Shown: positions 8,112-13,922, counted from the stretch's first letter. The stretch: 15,749 nucleotides of DNA from Clostridia bacterium DTU080 (GCA_001513395.1 LFTP01000371.1:1-15749); one strand, 5' to 3'. Numbers and translations are program-made. Notes: a model not told the origin generated them from the sequence alone.

Positions 8112-9410
8112 CTATCCTTTCAAGCGACGATACAAATCGGCGGCGCGCGCCAGATACGGACTGGCCTCGCCGGCTCTGTCCAACCGCATGAGTAAGTCGC
8201 CGAGTTCGTAACAGGCTTCGGCAACATCGTTGCTGTCTGCGCTTGGCCCAAGCAACGCCAGTCCCTGACGATACAGATCGACGGCGAAGGTGACTTGTGC
8301 TTCATCTTTGGCTAGCACACGGGCCTTGATGACGAACATTCGGCCGCGCTCCTTCTCATCGGTGAGATGCTGTAAGGCGGCATCGGCCAAGGCGAGAGCC
8401 TCTTGCGGACAACCCTCATGCCAAGCCACCGATGCCAGTTTGGCCCTGGCGTTGGCCGCGTGTTCCGTTTCGCCTAGTTCCTCGTATATGTCAAGGGTTT
8501 GTCGGTAAAGCCGCCGTGCTTCAGCGTAATCGCCGGTTTCCATGTAAACATTGCCGCAGTTCAACAGAGCATGGGCCGCATTCAGGGGTTCTTGCACAGC
8601 CTCATAGAATTGAAAGGCCAGCTGATAATGTTCAATGGCTTTGTTCGGAAAACCCAGCCGTCGGTAGTTTACTCCCAGAGCATGGTAAACCTCACCGTAG
8701 CGGTAGTATTCCTTGTGTATGGCCGACAGTGAAAGCGCCTGCTCGAGGATATTCTTGGCTTCGGCACTCTTGCCTTGATGGGTGAGCAGAATGCCCAGGT
8801 TGACCAGCACACGCAGGTGATCATGCAGGTCCGGTTCGTGAATCAGGGGAACGGCCTCAAGAGCCGAAGTATAGTATTCCTCTGCTGCCGCATAGTCTTT
8901 GGCTCTGTGAGCGGCGGAACCCGCGGCATTGAGGGCTCGAAGCATTTGAGTGGTGTTTCCGGCTGTGCGATGCGCCTCGGCCGCGGCGGCAAACAGGTCT
9001 GCCGCTTCGGAAAAGTCGCTCTTATTGTACGCTACCCAGGCTGCTCCGGAACGGGCCCGAGCGAGCAGTGACGGGTTTCCCAACTTCTCAGCTCCACTCA
9101 AAGCGGTGGCCGATGCGGCTGCGGCACCTTCCAAATCGGTCTCTAGAAGCTCGTAGGTGCGGCGAATTGACTGCTCTACGGCGACGGGATCGGCTGCGTC
9201 ATTGTCTTCTAAGAAGTAGCTGATAGGAGTCCCCAGTCGTTGAGCTATGATTTCCAGTGACTTAAGCGACGGATCTATGAGTCCGTTTTCGACCTGTGAG
9301 ATAAAACCTCTAGTGAAATCGTCTCCGGCTACCTCCCGCTGGGTGAGTCCGAGTTCAAGACGTCGTGCTTTAATGCGACGAGCAAGAGTGGTGCGATCGG
9401 CTCGTGCCAA
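8112..9410 (-). CDS. XRE-type HTH regulator with C-terminal TPR repeats
   Basis: 432 residues. Residues ~11-65 form an XRE/Cro helix-turn-helix (IKARRLELGLTQREVAG ... FISQVENGLIDPSLKSLEIIAQRLG), and residues ~75-430 are consecutive TPR-like helical pairs such as HALLNCGNVYMETGDYAEAR and AKLASVAWHEGCPQEALALA. The architecture resembles peptide- or partner-sensing regulators (RRNPP-like), though single HTH-TPR proteins with unknown ligands are common in Firmicutes. The start is TTG at 9410: AGGAGG (9425-9420) lies 9 bases upstream. An ATG at 9417 is out of frame and only 2 bases from the site. No export signal or partner peptide gene is next to it; the nearest small ORF (9583-9717) runs the other way, across the upstream region. 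It is the first gene of an operon with darA. Confidence 0.9.
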   Translation of the reverse strand: MARADRTTLARRIKARRLELGLTQREVAGDDFTRGFISQVENGLIDPSLKSLEIIAQRLGTPISYFLEDNDAADPVAVEQSIRRTYELLETDLEGAAAASATALSGAEKLGNPSLLARARSGAAWVAYNKSDFSEAADLFAAAAEAHRTAGNTTQMLRALNAAGSAAHRAKDYAAAEEYYTSALEAVPLIHEPDLHDHLRVLVNLGILLTHQGKSAEAKNILEQALSLSAIHKEYYRYGEVYHALGVNYRRLGFPNKAIEHYQLAFQFYEAVQEPLNAAHALLNCGNVYMETGDYAEARRLYRQTLDIYEELGETEHAANARAKLASVAWHEGCPQEALALADAALQHLTDEKERGRMFVIKARVLAKDEAQVTFAVDLYRQGLALLGPSADSNDVAEACYELGDLLMRLDRAGEASPYLARAADLYRRLKG

Positions 9411-9443
9411 GAGACATCCCCTCCTGCCAAGCAGGTATAGGAG

Positions 9444-9452
9444 TTTATATCA
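9444..9452 (-). promoter_or_regulatory. Possible extended -10 promoter for the HTH/TPR-darA operon
   Basis: On the minus strand TGATATAAA is an extended -10 element (TGn plus 5 of 6 -10 bases). No good -35 box lies 17 bases upstream. Transcription would start about 25 bases before the TTG start codon. Confidence 0.35.
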
Positions 9453-9582
9453 TTAAGTTCAGGTTAGCACATTCATTCCGCAAACGCAAAGAGGAATATG
9501 ACGATAGGTATATCGACGGGAGTCTGTTCTGATGATATGGTCAGAAAAACTAGCTCTATCCAGTCAAGGAAGGAGGTTGGCA

Positions 9583-9717
9583 ATGGTAGCTTCACTGGAT
9601 AGCATTATCGCTCCAATGACGCTTTGTCTGTTCTCGTCGGTTATAGTGGTTCTGGCTCGATTTAAGATCGCTGACTGGATTCCGGGGCCTGATCCGGGAC
9701 GGCCGGGAAATTTCTAG
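9583..9717 (+). CDS. Small membrane protein, 44 residues, unknown
   Basis: ATG at 9583, with the strong ribosome site GGAAGGAGG (9568-9576) 6 bases upstream. The peptide has a short polar N-terminus (MVASLDS), one hydrophobic stretch at about residues 8-26 (IIAPMTLCLFSSVIVVLA) long enough to cross a membrane, and a Pro/Gly-rich tail (IPGPDPGRPGNF). I do not recognise the family. It is divergent from the HTH/TPR regulator, and an inverted repeat TTCTGA-N8-TCAGAA (9527-9546) precedes it. No clear promoter or terminator is visible. The quality of the ribosome site and the single membrane segment make chance unlikely but not excluded. Confidence 0.55.
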   Translation: MVASLDSIIAPMTLCLFSSVIVVLARFKIADWIPGPDPGRPGNF

Positions 9718-10048
9718 AGCTGCTCTGTTGGGTGTTGCCTTCTTCCGGAAAACCGGATTCAACAATAAGAATGCGAGGTTATGAGTGAAGCTGCGGCCTT
9801 CTTTGCCAAAAAGACAGACCGGAGCCATAAGCTGCATTCGAGTTTGTTGAAGCAAGGAAGGCCAGCTTAAGTATAGCTAACTGCGTCTTAAGCTATTGGC
9901 GGATGTCAAGCAGATAGGAAGATAACTCTAGGAGGTCTAGGGTAGCCATGAGCGGCGGCGCAAGAAGGGTTTCGCTGCGCACAAGCTTTGGAGCTGGCTA
10001 ACGCGGTCTTATGCCGTCAAAAACAACAGATAACCCCGTGGTGAACTG
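9718..10048. other. Gene-poor stretch with short inverted repeats
   Basis: No convincing coding region. Visible structures are TCCGG-aaaa-CCGGA (9744-9757), not followed by a T-run, and AGCTTAAG (9864-9871) with CTTAAGCT (9887-9894) around a 15-base loop. AGGAGG at 9930-9935 is followed after 12 bases by a 17-codon frame. A structured RNA cannot be ruled out, but I recognise none. Confidence 0.3.
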
Positions 10049-10077
10049 TTGACACGCTCCCAAGAGGATGGTAGTAT
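10049..10077 (+). promoter_or_regulatory. Promoter of tRNA-Leu
   Basis: A perfect TTGACA (10049-10054), a 17-base spacer and TAGTAT (10072-10077, 4 of 6 -10 bases). The predicted start near 10084 lies about 12 bases before the mature tRNA. Confidence 0.75.
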
Positions 10078-10095
10078 AGTGATGCACTTCGATAC

Positions 10096-10182
<87 letters not shown>

Positions 10183-10191
10183 TGTTTTCAC

Positions 10192-10220
10192 AAAGCCCTT
10201 CGTCAAGGGCTTTTTTATTT
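10192..10220 (+). terminator. Intrinsic terminator of tRNA-Leu
   Basis: AAAGCCCTT (10192-10200), loop CGTC and AAGGGCTTT (10205-10213), running into TTTTTTATTT. It lies 9 bases after the CCA end. Confidence 0.92.
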
Positions 10221-10308
10221 CCACGAAAGCATCCGTTCATAAGTGTTCATGCACATGTTGAAAGATGTGCTTGTTGTTTGCCGTCAACCCATGTGGGGCT
10301 TTTGGTGG

Positions 10309-10802
10309 TTAGCAGTCGCCTTGCATTGATTGAACCGACGACGTCTGCCATTCTGTACGAAAGGCCAGACGATCCTCAACCAAGCCGAGATACGCCTGTC
10401 GGGCTTCCAGTGATACGAGGCGTAGATTGGGTCGCGCCACAACGGTTGGCGGTAGATGTGCTTTGGGGCGCTTCTCTTGGTAGCGTCACTGTACTCTTGT
10501 CAAGGTGACACCGCGTTGCCGCGCTCTTGTCAGCACGATGGGCAGATCGACATCGAGGCAGACGAGCTGGAGGGCATCCGCGACAATGCCTCGCACAGCC
10601 GACGGAGCCGAGACATCCGGAAAACAAACGAACGGTGTTTGTCGCACGGCTTTCTTAGGACGTGCGGCTACGACAACCGATAAGTCAGTGTCGCTGTGGG
10701 GCTTGAGGCCGCCCTCCGCTACAGCCCCGGTAACGTCGATGGCATATGTCGATCCAGGACATGGCGCACCAGGGACACCCGCTTCGATATCCGGGCTGGC
10801 AA
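10309..10802 (-). pseudogene. aadA: Decayed aminoglycoside adenylyltransferase (AadA type)
   Basis: Three blocks on the minus strand match AadA (streptomycin/spectinomycin 3''(9)-O-nucleotidyltransferase) in the right order. Near 10802-10745 the frame reads RVSLVRHVLDRHMPSTL, like the N-terminal VIERHLEPTLLA region. After a frame change comes GAVAEGGLKPHSDTDLSVVV, equivalent to GSAVDGGLKPHSDIDLLV with both metal-binding Asp residues, then VSAP and DVDLPIVLTRARQRGV (like DIDLAILLTKAREHSV). An in-frame TGA at 10486 follows, and beyond it LEARQAYLGLVEDRLAFR, nearly the AadA C-terminus LEARQAYLGQEEDRLASR. The whole relic is about 490 bases against roughly 780 for an intact gene, so there are several internal deletions as well as a frameshift and a stop. 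The GS of the nucleotidyltransferase motif is lost. It cannot make a working enzyme. It lies downstream of aroF in the same orientation, with no integron or transposon remains visible. Confidence 0.8.
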
Positions 10803-10879
10803 GGTGTGATGTCACGCTGTGAGCTCTCTCCCTCAACACTGATCAGATATCGGCGCCATTGCCGCCAATCTCCCGCACT

Positions 10880-10921
10880 GATCGACCTTCGCCGAACGGG
10901 TGGCCGTCGGGAAGGTCGATC
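10880..10921. repeat. Long imperfect palindrome downstream of aroF
   Basis: GATCGACCTTC (10880-10890) and GAAGGTCGATC (10911-10921) pair perfectly over 11 bases. The inner CCG-A-ACGG and CCGT-CGG extend the stem with one bulge around GTGG, giving an almost closed 42-base hairpin. It sits 29 bases beyond the aroF stop. There is no T-run on either strand, so it is not a standard terminator; it may stabilise the 3' end of the aroF mRNA or be a repeat-element remnant. Confidence 0.5.
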
Positions 10922-10949
10922 GAGACGAGTGACTGACCGAGAGCGAGAC

Positions 10950-11852
10950 TCAATTGAGGACTCTTGCCGCGTTTCCGATTCTTTCCGAAAAAGCGGGCAT
11001 CCTGGACGGACGCTGATTAATCCGCGGCCGGGGATTGACTTGTTGCATGGTCTGCCATAGCGCTCTGGCACGGCTCATCAAGCGTTGAAAGGCCTCGAGA
11101 TCAAGAGACTGCTGTCCGTCAGATGTCCAAGAGTGATCGGGATCGTGATGCACCTCGATGATGAGACCGTCGGCGCCGGCAGCGACTGCAGCCAAAGCCA
11201 TCGGCTCCACCAAGGCCCGTCGACCGGTGCCGTGACTCGGATCCACGACAACGGGTAGATGCGTCAACTCTTTGAGAGCGGGTACCGCACTGAGATCAAG
11301 CGTGTTACGGGTATAGGTTTCAAAGGTGCGGATACCGCGTTCGCAAAGCACGACGCGCGGATTGCCATGGGCCATGATGTACTCGGCCGCCATCAGCAAT
11401 TCCTCTAAGGTGGCCGACATGCCGCGCTTTAGCAGACACGGACGATTCGAACGCCCCACAGCTTTTAACAACTCGAAATTGCTCATGTTGCGGGTGCCGA
11501 TCTGCAGCATGTCGGCATAACGGCTGACCAGAGGAACATGCTCCGGGGCCACCACTTCTGTGACAACGGGCAGGCCCGCCTTCTTGCCGGCTCGGGCAAG
11601 CATCTTGAGTCCGTCTTCGGCCAAACCCTGGAAGTCATATGGGCAGGTGCGTGGTTTGTAGGCGCCACCCCTCAGGGCTTGTGCACCAGCGGCTCGGATG
11701 CCCCTGCCAATGATATCCATCTGTTCCTGGGTTTCCACTGCACAGGGGCCAGCGATGACGACGAGGTCTTGGCCGCCAAAAAACAGATCGCCCACCCCCA
11801 CGATAGTTTGCTGACTTGACCACTTTTTCACAGCCAATCTCGCCTTGCTCAC
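10950..11852 (-). CDS. aroF: 3-deoxy-7-phosphoheptulonate (DAHP) synthase, core form
   Basis: Condenses phosphoenolpyruvate with erythrose-4-phosphate, the first step of the shikimate pathway to Phe, Tyr and Trp. The type I-beta barrel motifs are present: VIAGPCAVET with the metal-binding Cys37, GGAYKPRTCPYDFQG, LQIGTRNMSNFELLK, LLKRGMSATLEE, CERGIRTFET, VVVDPSHGTGRR (His ligand) and IIEVHHDPDH (Glu and Asp ligands). Cys replaces the more usual Ser in KPRTSP. Only ~30 residues precede the barrel, so the ~70-residue ferredoxin-like regulatory domain of many relatives is absent. A basic, Pro-rich tail of ~30 residues (PRPRINQRPSR...) follows the normal end. The start is GTG at 11852, 7 bases after AAGGGGG (11866-11860); the ATG at 11854 is out of frame and stops at once. 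Expression appears to be governed by the attenuator upstream. Confidence 0.94.
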   Translation of the reverse strand: MSKARLAVKKWSSQQTIVGVGDLFFGGQDLVVIAGPCAVETQEQMDIIGRGIRAAGAQALRGGAYKPRTCPYDFQGLAEDGLKMLARAGKKAGLPVVTEVVAPEHVPLVSRYADMLQIGTRNMSNFELLKAVGRSNRPCLLKRGMSATLEELLMAAEYIMAHGNPRVVLCERGIRTFETYTRNTLDLSAVPALKELTHLPVVVDPSHGTGRRALVEPMALAAVAAGADGLIIEVHHDPDHSWTSDGQQSLDLEAFQRLMSRARALWQTMQQVNPRPRINQRPSRMPAFSERIGNAARVLN

Positions 11853-11878
11853 ATTGTTGCCCCCTTCGCATAGGTTTT

Positions 11879-11923
11879 AAAATAAAGAGGGGCCGTGACT
11901 GAATAGGTTACGGCCCCTTCTTT
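11879..11923 (-). terminator. Hairpin B: attenuation terminator before aroF
   Basis: On the minus strand AGGGGCCGT (11918-11910) pairs with ACGGCCCCT (11896-11888). Inner AC/GT and outer AAAG/CTTT pairs extend the stem, and TTTATTTT follows (11886-11879). It ends 12 bases before the aroF ribosome site. Its 5' arm (GAAGGGGCC, 11920-11912) can instead pair with GGCCUUUUC (11938-11930), the 3' arm of hairpin A. Confidence 0.8.
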
Positions 11924-11928
11924 GGATA

Positions 11929-11958
11929 GGAAAAGGCCGCAGGTCTGTGCCTGCGGCC
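11929..11958 (-). promoter_or_regulatory. Hairpin A of the aroF leader
   Basis: On the minus strand GGCCGCAGG (11958-11950), loop CACAGA and CCTGCGGCC (11943-11935) form a perfect 9-pair stem followed by UUUUCC. Its 5' arm and loop are complementary to the end of the leader peptide coding region. It may act as a weak first terminator, or as the switch that frees hairpin B. Confidence 0.75.
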
Positions 11959-12012
11959 AGGATGTTCACTTGTAGCGGACTACACGATACAGCTGGCTAC
12001 GGGCACAGAACC
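11942..12012 (-). promoter_or_regulatory. Predicted antiterminator pairing in the aroF leader
   Basis: GG-U-UCUGUGCC (12012-12002) and GCCAG (11997-11993), within codons 24-30 of the leader peptide, can pair with GGCACAGA-CC (11951-11942) and CUGGC (11960-11956). This gives 8, 5 and 2 Watson-Crick pairs plus a G-C and a G.U between them. The helix consumes the 5' arm of hairpin A. It would form only when a ribosome has stalled earlier, on the aromatic codons. Confidence 0.65.
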
Positions 12013-12081
12013 GGGAAAAAAGAAGCTAAAGTAAAATCGCCAGCTATACGTGAAGCCAGTATGGTTCCCGATCTGCACCAC
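11980..12081 (-). CDS. Aromatic-rich leader peptide of the aroF attenuator
   Basis: 33 codons starting at GTG 12081 (or the next codon, GTG 12078) behind the very strong ribosome site AAGGGAGGAGG (12096-12086). Residues 10-22 read FTYSWRFYFSFFF: six Phe, two Tyr and one Trp among thirteen, far beyond chance. The peptide has no other recognisable feature and ends at TAG 11980-11982, 22 bases before hairpin A. The layout matches leader peptides of ribosome-mediated attenuators such as pheL: the rate of reading the Phe codons reports tRNA-Phe charging. Here it precedes DAHP synthase, the entry enzyme for those amino acids. A segment around the Trp codon (AGCUGGC, 12045-12039) also pairs with GCCAGCU (11997-11991), a possible 1:2 pause hairpin around the aromatic codons. 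It was recognised from context and composition, not from homology. Confidence 0.8.
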   Translation of the reverse strand: MVQIGNHTGFTYSWRFYFSFFFPGSVPVASCIV

Positions 12082-12127
12082 GTCGCCTCCTCCCTTGAAG
12101 CACTCCGCGACAATATGTGTGATCGTA

Positions 12128-12156
12128 ATTATATGCCTTGCTCTGTGAGAGGTCAA
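12128..12156 (-). promoter_or_regulatory. Promoter of the aroF leader and aroF
   Basis: On the minus strand TTGACC (12156-12151), a 17-base spacer and a perfect TATAAT (12133-12128). Transcription should start near 12121, about 40 bases before the leader peptide start. Confidence 0.88.
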
Positions 12157-12229
12157 GCATTTTTTCGCCACAAAAGCGCGATTGTTTGAGCTCCGTACGC
12201 CTGTTCCGCGGTCAGATGGCAGCTGCAGC

Positions 12230-12258
12230 TTGCCCCATATGCCATTGGGGTATACAAT
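12230..12258 (+). promoter_or_regulatory. Promoter of the small XRE regulator
   Basis: TTGCCC (12230-12235, 4 of 6), a 17-base spacer and TACAAT (12253-12258, 5 of 6), about 24 bases before the ATG. It is divergent from the aroF promoter, with some 75 bases between them. Confidence 0.55.
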
Positions 12259-12281
12259 ACGTACGTGCGGGGGGTGGCAGC

Positions 12282-12668
12282 ATGAGCTGGCTTGTTAGAC
12301 ATGTGAGTTCGCGAATAAGGCAGTTACGTCAGCAGTCGGGTTATACGCTTGAAGAGCTCGGAGCCCGTCTGGGCATGAAAGGGCACAGCGTGTGGCGCAT
12401 AGAGACGGGCCGACGCACTCCGAGCCTGGAGCTTATCGAGAAACTGACTGAGATCTACGGAGTCAGACCCGACTACTTCTTCACGGACTCGACTGAATCG
12501 GTTTCCGCAGAGCATGCTGTCAAAGAGCTTGATCCGCTTCTTCGAGATCTATGGCAAGAATGGAATCAATTTCTCCATTGTGAGCATGCTATAAACAGAG
12601 AGCAGGCAGTGGCAATCCTGAAGGCAGTGTTACATGCCTTGCGAGAATTGCGGGCGGAAGCGGAATAA
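12282..12668 (+). CDS. Small XRE-family HTH regulator
   Basis: 128 residues from the ATG at 12282, preceded by a G-rich ribosome site (GGGGGGTGG, 12269-12277). Residues ~7-65 form a Cro/C1-type helix-turn-helix (IRQLRQQSGYTLEELGARLGM, recognition region GHSVWRIETGRRTPSLELIE) ending in YGVRPDYFF. The remaining ~60 residues are helical (LDPLLRDLWQEWNQFL ... AVAILKAVLHALRELRAE) and may serve dimerisation or ligand sensing. The frame is open upstream to 12138, but that part has no ribosome site. It is divergent from aroF and could regulate itself or that promoter, though nothing in the sequence proves a target. No terminator is evident downstream. Confidence 0.85.
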   Translation: MSWLVRHVSSRIRQLRQQSGYTLEELGARLGMKGHSVWRIETGRRTPSLELIEKLTEIYGVRPDYFFTDSTESVSAEHAVKELDPLLRDLWQEWNQFLHCEHAINREQAVAILKAVLHALRELRAEAE

Positions 12669-12922
12669 AAATCCTCGTGATGCGGAAAGACGAAAGTGTA
12701 GGTTTACTCAGTCTGCGCTTTGTTAAGTCCTTAACTCACTAACGCGCTGACTCGACAGGAGTTATCGGAAAACAGACCGTTTTGTGGGTTTTAGTCCTTG
12801 CGGATGGCATGTCGGACGTGTAGAATAAGACGCAGTGTCCAAGATGACGGTTCGCGCATGAGGTTTCTGGTTGATTTGCATTTGTAGGCGTAGAGTGTTT
12901 CGTTGCTTCGATTGGGTAAATG
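12669..12922. other. Intergenic stretch between the XRE gene and the codY promoter
   Basis: No supported gene. The one notable element is the dyad GTTAAG-TC-CTTAAC (12722-12735), a perfect palindrome with a 2-base centre that could be a protein binding site. Confidence 0.4.
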
Positions 12923-12951
12923 TTGACAGATGAACTATAACGTGCTACAAT
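12923..12951 (+). promoter_or_regulatory. Promoter of codY
   Basis: A perfect TTGACA (12923-12928), a 17-base spacer ending in TGC, and TACAAT (12946-12951), i.e. with an extended -10. The start near 12958 leaves a leader of about 148 bases. Confidence 0.85.
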
Positions 12952-13070
12952 ATTCGTAACCACTGTCGTTTCGGAAAGAGTGCCAGCTCCATAATCGACT
13001 AAATACATGGTTAACAACCGGGTTAGGGGAGCCAGGTCGCAGAAGAATGTCTTCGCCCCCGTTGGAGGGA

Positions 13071-13090
13071 GACCTCTGAAACCAGTGGTC
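13071..13090 (+). promoter_or_regulatory. Hairpin in the codY leader next to the ribosome site
   Basis: GACCTCTG-AAAC-CAGTGGTC forms an 8-base-pair stem with one T/T mismatch. It ends 6 bases before the GAGG ribosome site. Part of it (CAGTGGT) could alternatively pair with ACCACTG at the 5' end of the transcript (about 12960), so the leader might switch structures. Confidence 0.4.
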
Positions 13091-13105
13091 GGAAAAGAGG
13101 AAAGG

Positions 13106-13891
13106 GTGAACACTTTAATGCTCCTTAAGAGAATGAACAAACTAACCCAGATTCTCCAAAACGAGGGTGGCAATGTTGATTTTTCCGAACTCGGGGAAGT
13201 CCTGCGCGACTCTATTGGAGACTGCAGCGTCTATGTGGTAAGCCGCAAAGGTAAGCTGCTGGGCTATGCGCTGGAAGGAGACTTCGAGAGCACGCCTTTT
13301 GACGCTGAGTGGATAGATTCAGGCTATCTCCCTGAGGATCTGGCCAACAGCCTGCTTAAAGTAGGTGTCATGTCCAGTGACACCGAAGCGGCGAAGATAA
13401 CCGGACATGCCTCCATTGTGGCTCCCGTGGTCGGTTCCGGCAGACGTGTCGGTACTCTCTTGGTTGTCAAGACAGAAGGCGAGTTCTCTTCAGACGACAT
13501 GGTCTTGACCGAATATGCCTCTACTGCAATCGGTCTGATCATGAGCTACCTGTTGGACATGGAAGAAGAGGACGAGGCTGAGGAGAAGCGTATGGCTCGC
13601 TCCGCCATTCGAAGCCTGTCATACTCGGAGATTCTGGCCATGCAGCATATCCTCGATGAGCTTGACGGTGACGAAGGCCTGCTCGTAGCCTCTCGGATCG
13701 CCGACGAAGCCGGTATCACGCGCAGTGTGATAGTCAACGCACTCCGAAAGCTGGCTTCGGCGAACGTCATCGAGTCGCGTTCTTTGGGTATGAAGGGCAC
13801 ATACTTGCGCATTCTCAACCGCGAGTTGCGTAATGAGCTTGAGCGTCAGCGATATCCGTACTTGACGAGTGCCGGCAAGAAACAAGATTAA
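13106..13891 (+). CDS. codY: CodY-type global transcription regulator
   Basis: In Bacillus, CodY binds GTP and branched-chain amino acids and represses nutrient-starvation genes. The C-terminal winged helix is almost identical to the family: SLSYSEILAMQHILDELDG, DEGLLVASRIADEAGITR, SVIVNALRKLASANVIESR and SLGMKGTYLRILN. The N-terminal GAF domain is recognisable (VDFSELGEVLRDSI, VYVVSRKGKLLGYAL, IVAPVVGSGRRVGTLLV). The region holding the Bacillus branched-chain amino acid pocket is ~12 residues shorter, and I cannot align its Arg61 or TAFP residues. The GTG at 13106 gives 261 residues, the normal length, with GAGG (13097-13100) 5 bases upstream; the ATG at 13118 is an alternative. The frame is open back to 13007 without a ribosome site. 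The gene stands alone, not in the common clp/codY cluster. Confidence 0.93.
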   Translation: MNTLMLLKRMNKLTQILQNEGGNVDFSELGEVLRDSIGDCSVYVVSRKGKLLGYALEGDFESTPFDAEWIDSGYLPEDLANSLLKVGVMSSDTEAAKITGHASIVAPVVGSGRRVGTLLVVKTEGEFSSDDMVLTEYASTAIGLIMSYLLDMEEEDEAEEKRMARSAIRSLSYSEILAMQHILDELDGDEGLLVASRIADEAGITRSVIVNALRKLASANVIESRSLGMKGTYLRILNRELRNELERQRYPYLTSAGKKQD

Positions 13892-13922
13892 CTCAGTGTC
13901 GTATGAGACGCGCTTGTAAATC

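Noticed and set aside
9781..9870. 29-codon frame (MSEAAAFFAKK...)
   Set aside because: The only ribosome-like bases (GAGG) are 2 bases from the ATG, too close for initiation.
9948..10001. 17-codon frame (MSGGARRVSLRTSFGAG) after AGGAGG at 9930-9935
   Set aside because: The 12-base spacing is long, the peptide is very short, and no regulated gene follows except a tRNA with its own promoter.
10505..10822. 105-codon plus-strand frame between tRNA-Leu and aroF
   Set aside because: It is the reverse strand of the aadA relic and has no domain of its own.
11879..11923. Hairpin B as a plus-strand terminator
   Set aside because: No plus-strand gene ends upstream of it (aroF and aadA are on the minus strand). 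The better U-tract and the mutually exclusive pairings are on the minus strand.
11980..12171. 63-codon version of the leader frame starting at 12171
   Set aside because: Its start lies upstream of the promoter -35 box (12156-12151), so it would not be transcribed; the GTG at 12081 behind the strong ribosome site is preferred.
12739..13173. 144-codon open frame on the minus strand across the codY promoter and start
   Set aside because: Low-complexity, domain-free translation; it covers the codY promoter and leader antisense and has no ribosome site.
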